DNA from: Chloroflexota bacterium
Lineage (GTDB): Bacteria > Chloroflexota > Dehalococcoidia > SZUA-161
Reading direction: 5' to 3'
NCBI GenBank assembly: GCA_016865955.1
Contig: VGNW01000129.1
Coordinates: 1 to 6,661 of the forward strand
Length of the DNA: 6,661 bases
The translations under genes were made by a program, and so were the position numbers. How positions within the stretch are numbered: position 1 is the stretch's first letter; the number at the start of each line of letters is the position of its first letter. Of the stretch, positions 1 to 5,557 are shown one piece after another. The notes beneath the pieces are model-generated. The model saw only the letters and a list, made by a program, of their open reading frames with translations. It did no database searches and was not told the origin of the DNA.

Positions 1-1493
1 GCTGAGATAAGGCGGCCATTTATGGTCTCGTTCTTTGCGACTCGGAGGTGCCTTTTCCGTAGCTCCGAGCTATTGATGCCAAAATAAGTGGGGCCTAACT
101 GTTTGTGAAGGTCAGTCAGAATATCACAGGTTTCTACGCTGCCATCCGACAACTCTTTTAATACGTTTTTCCGTGTGAGTCTCTGTATACTGTCAATGGC
201 TGATGAAGTCCCGACTGAGATACATAAGGCTTGTTTGTCTGCTTTCCCCCCGAAGATAAAGACGAGTGACGAAATGACATCGCGCTCTCCCGAGTCTAAT
301 GTGTTTAGGAAGTTGCGCACAATATAGGACCACACCAGTTCACGGCTTGGCATGCAGTTCAGGAATGACGCCCAATTGTCTGCAGGCATATCAGTCATAA
401 GTCTGCCGCAGAGACCAATAAGCTGAGGGTTTCCGCCAGTTTTGGAATACAATGTCCGAAAGCTGGACGAGGCTGCTGCTATCCTGATGCCGCTACGCCG
501 TAGCACATTCAGTGCTTGGGAGGAAGTCATGCCACCGAGTTTACGCCCTAATAATCTCTCGGGGAGTAGAGGAGTTTCTCTGGATATCAAAATCACGGGG
601 CACATACTCTCACAGAGTTGAGTAAGCAAGGTCTGGGTAACGTGGCTGCCTTCAGCTTGATGGCAGTTGTCGAAGCATAGCAGGGAGTTACCTCCATTTG
701 CGCTGGCCAAAAAAACGTGGATTACGTCATCCGGTTTCTTTCCCAGCTGTAGAGCGTGCCAGAGTCTTAAGTCGCCCTGTAATGCGAAGAAAGCAGAGGA
801 GTGCACGGCCAAGTCTTCAAGACTATTGGGGCTATCATTAAAAGTGTGCCAAAATACTGTGCCTCCCTTTTCATTCTGGTATTTCCTGGCTAGGCTTAAG
901 CCCAAGGAAGTCTTGCCAACACCAGGGGAGCCCTCGATGATCACTGCCCGGGAACTCGAGCGTTCCTCCCCCCCTTGGAGGAGGGCCCAGTAAGCATCGG
1001 TCTCCTTTGGCCTTTCCAGGTGTCCATCCGTCTGCTTCAGCCTGTCATGGAACTCGTCGTAGTACGTTACTCCCGCAACGAGACCCTGATCCTTGCTGCG
1101 CAGTGCAAAGAGGAGAAGTGGTTTAGCTTCAGCGAAACGCCGATACAACGTCCGCAAGGAAATGTGAAGCGCCATTGCCGTATCTTTCGCACTAGTCTGT
1201 AATACAACGTAGTGCAGTAGCACACTCCAACGTTCTGCTACAGGCGATTTTGGAGTAACCTGGGATGTCTCTTCCCACTTTCTCTTGATTAGGTCAGAGG
1301 TAATAGAGATGAAAGCTTCACCTCGCGCTGTGTCGTCGTTCTTCACGTTTTCCGTAATCATGGCCCAGCGGACAGAACGCAGTTGCTTGGGAAACACGCA
1401 TTGACCCACATCAGCGGGCAGGGAATCCTGCTTCTGCCAGGCGGAGAGGACCTCTTCCAGTTCCTTCAGGCCTATGTCGGTCAATCTTCCCAT
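1..1493 (-). CDS. STAND/NB-ARC-type P-loop ATPase with N-terminal HTH-like region (partial, C-terminus outside window)
   Basis: An uninterrupted minus-strand frame gives 497 codons from ATG 1493-1491 and leaves the window at base 1. The start is fixed because an in-frame TGA lies three codons upstream. Visible order: a helical N-terminus (1-80); a helix-turn-helix-like stretch at about 84-132 (core ALHISLRTLYRR); Walker A GSPGVGKTS at 188-196; a Walker B-like strand LLCFDN at 271-276 (D275); a sensor-like strand VILISR ending at R305; the STAND signature KTGGNPQL at 351-358; then a winged-helix-like segment at about 399-470. This order is known from STAND/NB-ARC signal-transduction ATPases such as AP-ATPase-type regulators, in which a C-terminal sensor (not in view) gates nucleotide exchange. 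It has its own promoter and diverges from the plus-strand cluster, so I infer a regulator. A defence (Avs-like) role is the alternative. Family call is firm, function is not. Confidence 0.85.
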   Translation of the reverse strand, partial: MGRLTDIGLKELEEVLSAWQKQDSLPADVGQCVFPKQLRSVRWAMITENVKNDDTARGEAFISITSDLIKRKWEETSQVTPKSPVAERWSVLLHYVVLQTSAKDTAMALHISLRTLYRRFAEAKPLLLFALRSKDQGLVAGVTYYDEFHDRLKQTDGHLERPKETDAYWALLQGGEERSSSRAVIIEGSPGVGKTSLGLSLARKYQNEKGGTVFWHTFNDSPNSLEDLAVHSSAFFALQGDLRLWHALQLGKKPDDVIHVFLASANGGNSLLCFDNCHQAEGSHVTQTLLTQLCESMCPVILISRETPLLPERLLGRKLGGMTSSQALNVLRRSGIRIAAASSSFRTLYSKTGGNPQLIGLCGRLMTDMPADNWASFLNCMPSRELVWSYIVRNFLNTLDSGERDVISSLVFIFGGKADKQALCISVGTSSAIDSIQRLTRKNVLKELSDGSVETCDILTDLHKQLGPTYFGINSSELRKRHLRVAKNETINGRLIS

Positions 1494-1755
1494 GATTGCT
1501 CACAATTACTCAGCTATCGGCGATTTTATTTGTTCCGTGGTATCAGTGTCAACATTCGGGGAGCATGAATTGGAAGATTGGCAGTGTTATGGCACTGTTT
1601 TGGCGAAACGCCACTAATCTTTTTCACCGGAAAATGGTTAACTGGCCTTGGAGGGCGCATTAGGGTTGGGAATGGTTCGGCTGTAGACCATCCTCGGCTG
1701 AAGGAGTTCCACCCATTGTGACGGGAGAAACAGGAGGATTTCAAAAGGGGATACA
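1494..1755. other. Divergent intergenic region with two small inverted repeats
   Basis: This stretch separates the minus-strand ATPase gene from the plus-strand cluster. It holds the minus-strand promoter (1523-1552) and two adjacent dyads: CAGTG 1582-1586 with CACTG 1593-1597, and TGGCG 1601-1605 with CGCCA 1609-1613 around an AAA loop. The second is followed by a short T-run (1620-1624), so it resembles a weak hairpin terminator read on plus, or an operator. I found no convincing plus-strand sigma-70 promoter; TTAACT at about 1638 with TAGGGT 17 bp later is a poor match. If the cluster has its own promoter, it lies here and uses non-consensus elements or an activator. Confidence 0.45.
1523..1552 (-). 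promoter_or_regulatory. Sigma-A/sigma-70 promoter of the STAND ATPase gene
   Basis: On the minus strand a perfect -35 box TTGACA (complement of 1547-1552) is followed after 18 bp by TAAAAT (complement of 1523-1528, 5 of 6 matches to TATAAT). The start codon at 1493 lies about 30 nt below the -10 box, giving a leader of only about 20-25 nt with no strong Shine-Dalgarno sequence, only TGAG close to the ATG. Consensus quality and position make this a convincing promoter. Confidence 0.7.
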
Positions 1756-2118
1756 GTGGATAAAACATCCAAGGTTACACCGAATCAACTTCGATTCTCG
1801 ACCCCGTGGCGTGGTCGCGCACCACGATGTCAGGGATGCACGTACCTTGTTTCTGCGGGCGAAGGTATGTGGCAATGCACAGGAGCTCGCGATTTCGCCG
1901 GCGTCGTCGCGCAAGGGGCGCTATGCTTGGCTCACCCGAGGCATCTCATTAGTCCAGGAGTTCACTCGGAGGACACCAAGGCGTCGAGTGAAGACACTGA
2001 TTTCCCAATGACTTCCGATGATTGCATTGAGGATGAGTTTTGCCCGAAGTGCGGCTCTGTGCTGGAAAAGCTAGGCTGCTTCAGGTGCGCAGCCTGTGGA
2101 TACAAGAGCTGCCTGTAA
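1756..2118 (+). CDS. Small protein with two zinc-binding sites, C-terminal zinc ribbon
   Basis: A 120-residue protein starting at GTG 1756 behind AAAGGGG with 5 nt spacing. An N-terminal Cys cluster C25-x2-C28, C41, C57 with H60/H63 may form one zinc site. An acidic Ser/Asp-rich linker (about 71-94) leads to a C-terminal zinc ribbon with C96-x2-C99 and C111-x2-C114, plus C108 and C119. The ribbon's CPKCGS...GC..C..CGY pattern resembles the C-terminal zinc ribbon of B12-dependent ribonucleotide reductases and other free-standing ribbons, so it says zinc binding but not function. First gene of the plus-strand cluster, 18 or 78 nt before the next gene depending on that gene's start. A nucleic-acid or protein adaptor role is inference. 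Confidence 0.7.
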   Translation: MDKTSKVTPNQLRFSTPWRGRAPRCQGCTYLVSAGEGMWQCTGARDFAGVVAQGALCLAHPRHLISPGVHSEDTKASSEDTDFPMTSDDCIEDEFCPKCGSVLEKLGCFRCAACGYKSCL

Positions 2119-2120
2119 GA

Positions 2121-2202
2121 AAGGGGGTGAGAAGTAATGCAAAAAGTCCGGCGAGCAGAGCTTCATAGAACTGCAACTGAGAAAAGGAGGTCAAAAATGA
2201 GG
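2121..2202 (+). promoter_or_regulatory. Two in-frame translation starts, each with its own strong ribosome binding site
   Basis: AAGGGGGTGA (2121-2130) sits 6 nt before ATG 2137, and AAAAGGAGGT (2182-2191) sits 5 nt before ATG 2197, in the same frame. Either the first is the real start and the second produces a shorter isoform, or the first is vestigial. The intervening 20 codons encode a basic segment containing RR and KRRSK. Confidence 0.5.
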
Positions 2203-2826
2203 TCGACGAATAGGATAGCTGTATCAGAGAGAAAGCAGATAGGGAAGACTCCCGTGTTCCAGTATGACTGGATATCCCCTCAGAGACGGGACGCGGCAAT
2301 ACAGCTCCATGAGCTTCAGCTTAAGGTGAGGGAGCAGGGGCTATCTAAGCAGGACACACTGCTTGAGGCTGAGTTGAGGGACCTATATGAACTGGATAAC
2401 GCCGACAGGATGATTGTCGAGGCCAAGGATATTGGGCTTAATGCAAAGCCCTTCGCCGTCACTCCCAGAGCAACTCACGGAATGGGTATCACGGTCAAGG
2501 GCGCTGAATGGAATTGGGATCTGAGGCCTATAGGACGGGTAGAGTCACCGATCCCGCCTCAAGCCCTCAGGGCCATGGCTTGGGCTACGAGCAAGGGTTT
2601 TGACAGATTATGGGTGGCGTCCCCTGAAGGAATCGAAGCTGAGCTTCCCGGGCTGAAAGTCACTCAAGGGTTGTTATCAAGGGCAATCAGTGCTGGCAGG
2701 AGCGCGGTGACCGCTGCAGGAGAGACAGCTTCTGCAATCCGCGAGAGTATTCATATTCCTGACCCCGTGCTGGTAGCTGGCTTCAGCGGGTCTGGTGTAC
2801 TTATCGAGCTGTGTAGATGGAAATAG
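2197..2826 (+). CDS. Protein of unknown function (209 aa; possible longer form from 2137)
   Basis: I do not recognise this protein. ATG 2197 has a near-perfect Shine-Dalgarno AAAAGGAGGT with 5 nt spacing, so it is preferred. An in-frame ATG 2137 also has a good site (AAGGGGGTGA, spacing 6) and would add 20 basic residues, giving 229. Visible in the product: a basic N-terminus; a charged, probably helical stretch rich in Glu and Leu; a middle region with several Trp and Pro; and a C-terminus that looks like a beta strand pair, DPVLVAGF followed by GVLIELCRW. There is no signal peptide and no membrane helix. The gene runs almost directly into the next, whose start lies 8 nt beyond this stop. 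The DPxL...W ending is a style I associate with phage proteins of unknown function; that is only an impression. Confidence 0.8.
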   Translation: MRSTNRIAVSERKQIGKTPVFQYDWISPQRRDAAIQLHELQLKVREQGLSKQDTLLEAELRDLYELDNADRMIVEAKDIGLNAKPFAVTPRATHGMGITVKGAEWNWDLRPIGRVESPIPPQALRAMAWATSKGFDRLWVASPEGIEAELPGLKVTQGLLSRAISAGRSAVTAAGETASAIRESIHIPDPVLVAGFSGSGVLIELCRWK

Positions 2827-2834
2827 GAGGCAAG

Positions 2835-3347
2835 ATGGGCTACCAGGGCATACCCCAAGGTGTGGAGCTCGACGACCATTGGCGACCTGTGACCTCTGGC
2901 CCACAGTACAGCAACAGGCAGGCTGTCCTAACAGTGGCAGCCTGCTTGCTGACCTTCGGTTTCGCCGCGGGCACTTATTACCTCTGGAACCATCTGTTGG
3001 AGTGCCACCTTTGCTTCTGGACAGCGATGAGAGCCTGGGCGCTGGGTGTGGTGACGTTTCCTGTGTGCTTCTGGCCGCTACTGCGCGGCATTCACTACTC
3101 GTTCTCATACGCGTCACCGAGGGGGGTATGGGCGGGCTTGAGTGCCTACCTGGTTGCTACAGGCACATACTTCTTGTACACGCTGGGGCTGCCAGCGATT
3201 GACCTTGCGGTCTGGAAAGTGTTCATCACGGTTCCGGGCTTCGTTCTGTTGCCTGTGTTTATTGTTGACGTTGTTATCAATATAGCCGCGCACTTCTGTG
3301 TGGAATGGCATAAGGATGCCAAGGCGAAGTCTGGAGATTGGAGGTAG
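2835..3347 (+). CDS. Four-helix integral membrane protein of unknown function
   Basis: A 170-residue protein starting at ATG 2835 behind TAGGAGG with 4 nt spacing. An in-frame ATG at 2817 overlaps the previous stop but lacks a comparable binding site. After a hydrophilic N-terminus of about 28 residues there are four hydrophobic segments at about 30-51, 64-83, 97-118 and 127-150, and a charged C-terminal tail with several Lys and Asp. There is no signal-peptidase site. Cys57 and Cys60 between helices 1 and 2 form a CxxC that could bind metal or form a disulfide. No family is recognised. Its place in a cluster with a HerA-like ATPase makes it a candidate membrane part of a translocation apparatus, or a virion membrane protein. 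Confidence 0.8.
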   Translation: MGYQGIPQGVELDDHWRPVTSGPQYSNRQAVLTVAACLLTFGFAAGTYYLWNHLLECHLCFWTAMRAWALGVVTFPVCFWPLLRGIHYSFSYASPRGVWAGLSAYLVATGTYFLYTLGLPAIDLAVWKVFITVPGFVLLPVFIVDVVINIAAHFCVEWHKDAKAKSGDWR

Positions 3348-3350
3348 GTC

Positions 3351-3860
3351 GTGGCTAATGCCAGCAATCTAAGTGCGCTACTTGGCACATACTTGTCGCC
3401 ATCGGAGCGGGCAGACTTCGCTAAACTCGGCGAATACGAATGGTTTAGACATGAAAACAAGGTCGCCTTCTACAGGGCTCTGGAGCCCCTGGCATATGCT
3501 ACAAAGCTCGGGCTGAAGCATCAAGTCAAGAACTACTTTTCCTGTGTTATGGCAACCTATCGTGTTGACCTATGCAATAAGATGAGTCACCTAGTCCGTA
3601 AGGAGCTACATGGGGATGGTCGTTTTCTCAGCGACAAGGACGCTAGAATTTGCGGCGTTGATCAACTGGACACCATCATGCCGGGGTCTGTCTTCTCTAC
3701 AATCGAACGGCTGGTTCGAGAAGGCTTTGCAGTGGGTGATTTGGGGATTGCAGATCACGTTGGCTACAGAGAACTGACACTGGTGATTCGGATTGGCGAC
3801 AGGTGGCTAAAAGTGATTTCCTGGAAAAAGGAGTTGAAGGACGGGAGGCAATCATGGTGA
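3351..3860 (+). CDS. Protein of unknown function (169 aa, soluble)
   Basis: Begins at GTG 3351, three bases after the previous stop, with GGAGG in the end of the preceding gene as binding site, so translation is probably coupled. The product is unrecognised: a mainly helical N-terminal two thirds with charged residues and no membrane segment, then a short C-terminal beta-like part (LTLVIRIGDRWLKVISW) rich in Trp and Lys. Its last 7 bases overlap the start of the next gene. No catalytic motif is evident. Confidence 0.78.
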   Translation: MANASNLSALLGTYLSPSERADFAKLGEYEWFRHENKVAFYRALEPLAYATKLGLKHQVKNYFSCVMATYRVDLCNKMSHLVRKELHGDGRFLSDKDARICGVDQLDTIMPGSVFSTIERLVREGFAVGDLGIADHVGYRELTLVIRIGDRWLKVISWKKELKDGRQSW

Positions 3861-4291
3861 CTAGGCAGGATGGGGAAGAACGCCCGACAGTGCGGTCAAC
3901 AGCGCGGAAGATCGTTGTGGTCGGTCCGGTAGGGCGTGCGCACGAGCCGATATTGGATACGACAGAGGAAACATCGGTGGAAGAGGATGGCTTGGTTGAG
4001 ATAACAACTGTGACCTTGGGTCGTTGTCAAGCGTGCGGACGAACCATACATGGAGAATCTGAGCTGGGAGGGGCCTGTTTATGTGGCGGCGTGCTCTGCC
4101 TTGAGTGCAGTAAGCGACGCTGCGTGCGCTGCGGGCTATGTGTGTGCCTAACCTGCTCCGTAGAGATCTCCGGTTCTGTGTACTGTAGGCGGGACGGTCT
4201 GCTGGAGCTTGCTGGTAGGGTTCTAACGATCTTCATCCTCATATCTATTGTCTGCAGTATTGCCGCTGCGGTATGGCACTTTGCGCTGTGA
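3854..4291 (+). CDS. Cys-rich zinc-binding protein with C-terminal membrane anchor
   Basis: A 145-residue protein starting at ATG 3854 inside the end of the preceding gene (7-nt overlap), with GGGAGG 6 nt before it; an in-frame GTG at 3803 would lie deep in the upstream gene. Residues 1-55 are polar and acidic in the second half and probably disordered. Residues 58-111 hold a dense Cys array: C58-x2-C61, C75-x-C77, C82-x2-C85, C90-x2-C93, C96, C98-x2-C101 and C111. Four CxxC knuckles in tandem suggest a RING/B-box/treble-clef-like fold binding two or more zinc ions. A hydrophobic helix at about 119-140 ends the protein, so it is probably a tail-anchored protein with the zinc domain in the cytoplasm. 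The architecture is clear; the function and family are not. Confidence 0.8.
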   Translation: MVTRQDGEERPTVRSTARKIVVVGPVGRAHEPILDTTEETSVEEDGLVEITTVTLGRCQACGRTIHGESELGGACLCGGVLCLECSKRRCVRCGLCVCLTCSVEISGSVYCRRDGLLELAGRVLTIFILISIVCSIAAAVWHFAL

Positions 4292-4510
4292 AAGGAGTTA
4301 TGACATAGGTGCGTTCGCGTGTTGAATAGGCTTCGGAGGCTCAACCCAGATTATCTCGCCTGGGCCTTCGGCCGGCTCGAAATTCTGGGTTACCCGACGC
4401 CTCACCCTGCAAGGGAACCCAAGCGTCGGTCGCCTTCCTTCGCCTCTACGAAAAAGGGGTAAGTCAAAAGGCAGATTGACATGAAGCCTTTGGACATGGA
4501 GGTGAATGAC
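4292..4510 (+). other. Intergenic stretch with candidate structured RNA (4321-4459)
   Basis: The only sizeable gap inside the plus-strand cluster. It can fold into consecutive hairpins: GTTGA 4321-4325 with TCAAC 4341-4345; AACCCAGA 4343-4350 with TCTGGGTT 4384-4391, enclosing GCC-TG-GGCC-TTC-GGCC-GGC at 4358-4376; CCGACGC 4394-4400 with GCGTCGG 4423-4429, enclosing CCCT-GCA-AGGG at 4405-4415; and CCTT/TTCG 4433-4442 with CGAA/AGGG 4449-4458. TGGGTT 4386-4391 can instead pair with AACCCA 4416-4421, and the first two hairpins share bases, so alternative folds exist. No T-run follows, so it is not an ordinary terminator. I match it to no known riboswitch or RNA family. A 47-codon frame from GTG 4319 to TAA 4460-4462 crosses the same bases. 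Confidence 0.4.
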
Positions 4511-4663
4511 ATGAGATGGATCAAATGCCCAATATGCCATTATGACAAGAATCTCAAAACTGGGATTCTTCGGCTGAGGAAGGGTCGTTGCGGGAATTGC
4601 GGGAACGATATCAGTTTTCTGTTCCACGAAGTTGATGGTCGTGGCGTTGCCTGGCAAGGGTAG
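4511..4663 (+). CDS. Mini zinc-ribbon protein (50 aa)
   Basis: The start is ATG 4511, chosen because GGAGGTGA lies 5 nt upstream; ATG 4481 in the same frame has no good binding site. The 50 residues contain CPIC (6-9) and CGNC (27-30), two CxxC knuckles about 17 residues apart, which is the classical zinc-ribbon spacing, followed by a short tail. Such minimal ribbons bind nucleic acid or act as protein adaptors; which one applies here cannot be seen. It follows the structured stretch at 4321-4459 and lies 41 nt before the next gene. Confidence 0.7.
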   Translation: MRWIKCPICHYDKNLKTGILRLRKGRCGNCGNDISFLFHEVDGRGVAWQG

Positions 4664-4671
4664 GGCGGCGT

Positions 4672-4681
4672 ATCACGTGAT
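4672..4681. promoter_or_regulatory. 10-bp perfect palindrome ATCACGTGAT
   Basis: A perfect, spacerless 10-bp palindrome in the 41-nt gap before the gene starting at 4705. It ends 8 nt before the ribosome binding site of that gene. It could be an operator or a restriction-modification-type site, but a single copy cannot be distinguished from chance. Confidence 0.25.
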
Positions 4682-4704
4682 CTTAAAGAAAGGAGGTGAA
4701 GAAA

Positions 4705-5031
4705 ATGGATGCAGTTCCAATCAAGAAGAACGTCTTTGTGCCAAACCAGGGATGGAGGAGGATCAGCCTCGACGAGGGTGAATCCATGGAAGTGATTGCC
4801 CGCGTCCGCTCCCTTAACCAGTCCCTAATGAAGGTGTGTCTGGCAGATGCTGAGCAGATGGGAAACCTGTCGCCAGCCAACAAGGTTAGAGTGGCTGTGG
4901 CTTTGTTCGAGCGACTCGGAGTAGCTTCGTTCACGGCTTACCAGGAAGAGCTTGCGGATAAAGTGCACTTGATCAGGGATGCGGCGAAGAGAAACGGACT
5001 GAGCCCTGAGCAATCTTTAATTCAGTCCTAG
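4705..5031 (+). CDS. Small helical protein of unknown function (108 aa)
   Basis: ATG 4705 has the best ribosome binding site in the window, AAAGGAGGTGA with 5 nt spacing, which decides against the in-frame GTG at 4696 inside that site. The product is soluble, with no Cys knuckles and no membrane helix. After a short N-terminal beta-like part, most of it (about 25-100) looks helical, with amphipathic stretches of Val, Leu, Ala, Glu and Lys. The strong initiation signal suggests high expression. No family is recognised; a structural or scaffold role is only a guess. Confidence 0.8.
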   Translation: MDAVPIKKNVFVPNQGWRRISLDEGESMEVIARVRSLNQSLMKVCLADAEQMGNLSPANKVRVAVALFERLGVASFTAYQEELADKVHLIRDAAKRNGLSPEQSLIQS

Positions 5032-5046
5032 AAGTGGAGGTGTGGT

Positions 5047-5322
5047 GTGATCCTGCGAAGTATCACGGTGCTAACGACCTGGCTTTCCGCGGCGTGGAGG
5101 GCCTACTTCTCCCACTGGCGGGTCACGGTACCCGCCAGCCTGGGAGCGCTGGTCGGCCTCTGGTTTAGCTCGTTTGCGGCTGGGTTCGGCGTGGAAGGCG
5201 ATTTCAGCGCGCCGCTGGGGCTCCCAGCCTTGTGCTTCAGGCTTTTGGTTGTATTGTTTTCTGCGGTGGGCTTGGGTGTGGTCGGCAGAAACTGGATCGA
5301 GCACCATTTCCCGCGGCGATAA
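5047..5322 (+). CDS. Small membrane protein with two predicted helices (91 aa)
   Basis: Starts at GTG 5047 with GGAGG 6 nt upstream, 15 nt after the previous stop. Residues 1-25 form an amphipathic, Trp-containing N-terminus. Hydrophobic segments at about 27-49 and 57-79 are separated by a short acidic loop (about 50-54), and the tail ends basic (HHFPRR). Two closely spaced helices with a basic tail fit a hairpin membrane protein with both ends in the cytoplasm. Size and topology resemble small pilin-like components of conjugation systems and small virion membrane proteins, but no sequence hallmark decides between these. Confidence 0.72.
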   Translation: MILRSITVLTTWLSAAWRAYFSHWRVTVPASLGALVGLWFSSFAAGFGVEGDFSAPLGLPALCFRLLVVLFSAVGLGVVGRNWIEHHFPRR

Positions 5323-5332
5323 GGGGTGAGAG

Positions 5333-5557
5333 ATGGCAGGCAACAATGATAAAAGGTACTCAAGGCGGAGATACAGAGGATACAAGAGATACTCGTCGCT
5401 ATGGCGCTACTACCCCAGGCGGTCCTACAGGCTCAGGCCGCCATACCACTTCAGCAGGCTATCAGCTTTGCCAAGGTTCCGCCGCCGGGGACTAGTAGGC
5501 CCAATGGCAAACTTCCCATCAGTGCCAATGCTGGATGATGATACAAGTCAGAGATGA
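5333..5557 (+). CDS. Arg/Tyr-rich basic small protein, probable nucleic-acid binder
   Basis: A 74-residue protein from ATG 5333, directly behind AAGGGGTGA; that binding site overlaps the stop codon of the upstream gene. Residues 7-52 are extraordinarily basic and aromatic: 16 Arg, 2 Lys and 8 Tyr, in runs such as RYSRRRYRGYKRY. The C-terminus (53-74) is neutral to acidic with DDD at 68-70. The stop overlaps the start of the HerA-like ATPase gene (ATGA), so the two are translationally coupled. The composition resembles the Arg-rich arms of small-virus capsid proteins and protamine-like DNA condensers, which neutralise packaged nucleic acid. This is compositional similarity, not homology. A nucleic-acid-binding role is a reasonable inference; a structural virion role is speculative. 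Confidence 0.75.
   Translation: MAGNNDKRYSRRRYRGYKRYSSLWRYYPRRSYRLRPPYHFSRLSALPRFRRRGLVGPMANFPSVPMLDDDTSQR

Noticed and set aside
667..1202. Two plus-strand frames (667-993 and 975-1202)
   Set aside because: They are antisense to the STAND ATPase, whose Walker motifs lie in the continuous minus-strand frame.
1494..1507. AATTGTGAGC on the minus strand, identical to one half of the lac operator
   Set aside because: The second half-site is missing and a 10-bp match is expected by chance. Only the small dyad ATTG-TGAG-CAAT in the leader is real, and it is too short to call.
1565..1663. 32-codon plus-strand frame from ATG 1565
   Set aside because: The GGGGAG upstream is only about 1 nt from the ATG, and the frame covers the two dyads of the divergent region. 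No support as a gene.
1718..2011. 97-codon plus-strand frame from GTG 1718
   Set aside because: Overlaps the zinc-ribbon gene in another frame; it lacks any recognisable motif while the 1756 frame carries well-spaced Cys pairs.
2677..3117. 146-codon minus-strand frame
   Set aside because: Antisense to two well-supported plus-strand genes, low-complexity Ser/Arg/Pro composition and no matching ribosome binding site.
4291..4308. AAAGGAG followed by ATG ACA TAG, a two-codon mini reading frame after the zinc/membrane gene
   Set aside because: The spacing of 2 nt is too short for good initiation and the frame ends at once. It could be the relic of a start or a leader, but nothing supports it.
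4319..4462. 47-codon frame from GTG 4319, with AGGTG 7 nt upstream, ending TAA
   Set aside because: Other frames on both strands are also largely open here because of base composition, and the stem-forming symmetry explains the bases better. Left as an alternative to the RNA call.
4298..4657. 119-codon minus-strand frame covering the gap and the mini zinc-ribbon gene
   Set aside because: Antisense to the zinc ribbon with its strong GGAGGTGA site, and crosses the structured stretch. No motif seen.
5071..5385. Two minus-strand frames (5071-5385 and 5103-5363) and a plus-strand frame 5232-5495
   Set aside because: Shadows of the small membrane protein and the Arg/Tyr-rich gene, without binding sites or motifs.
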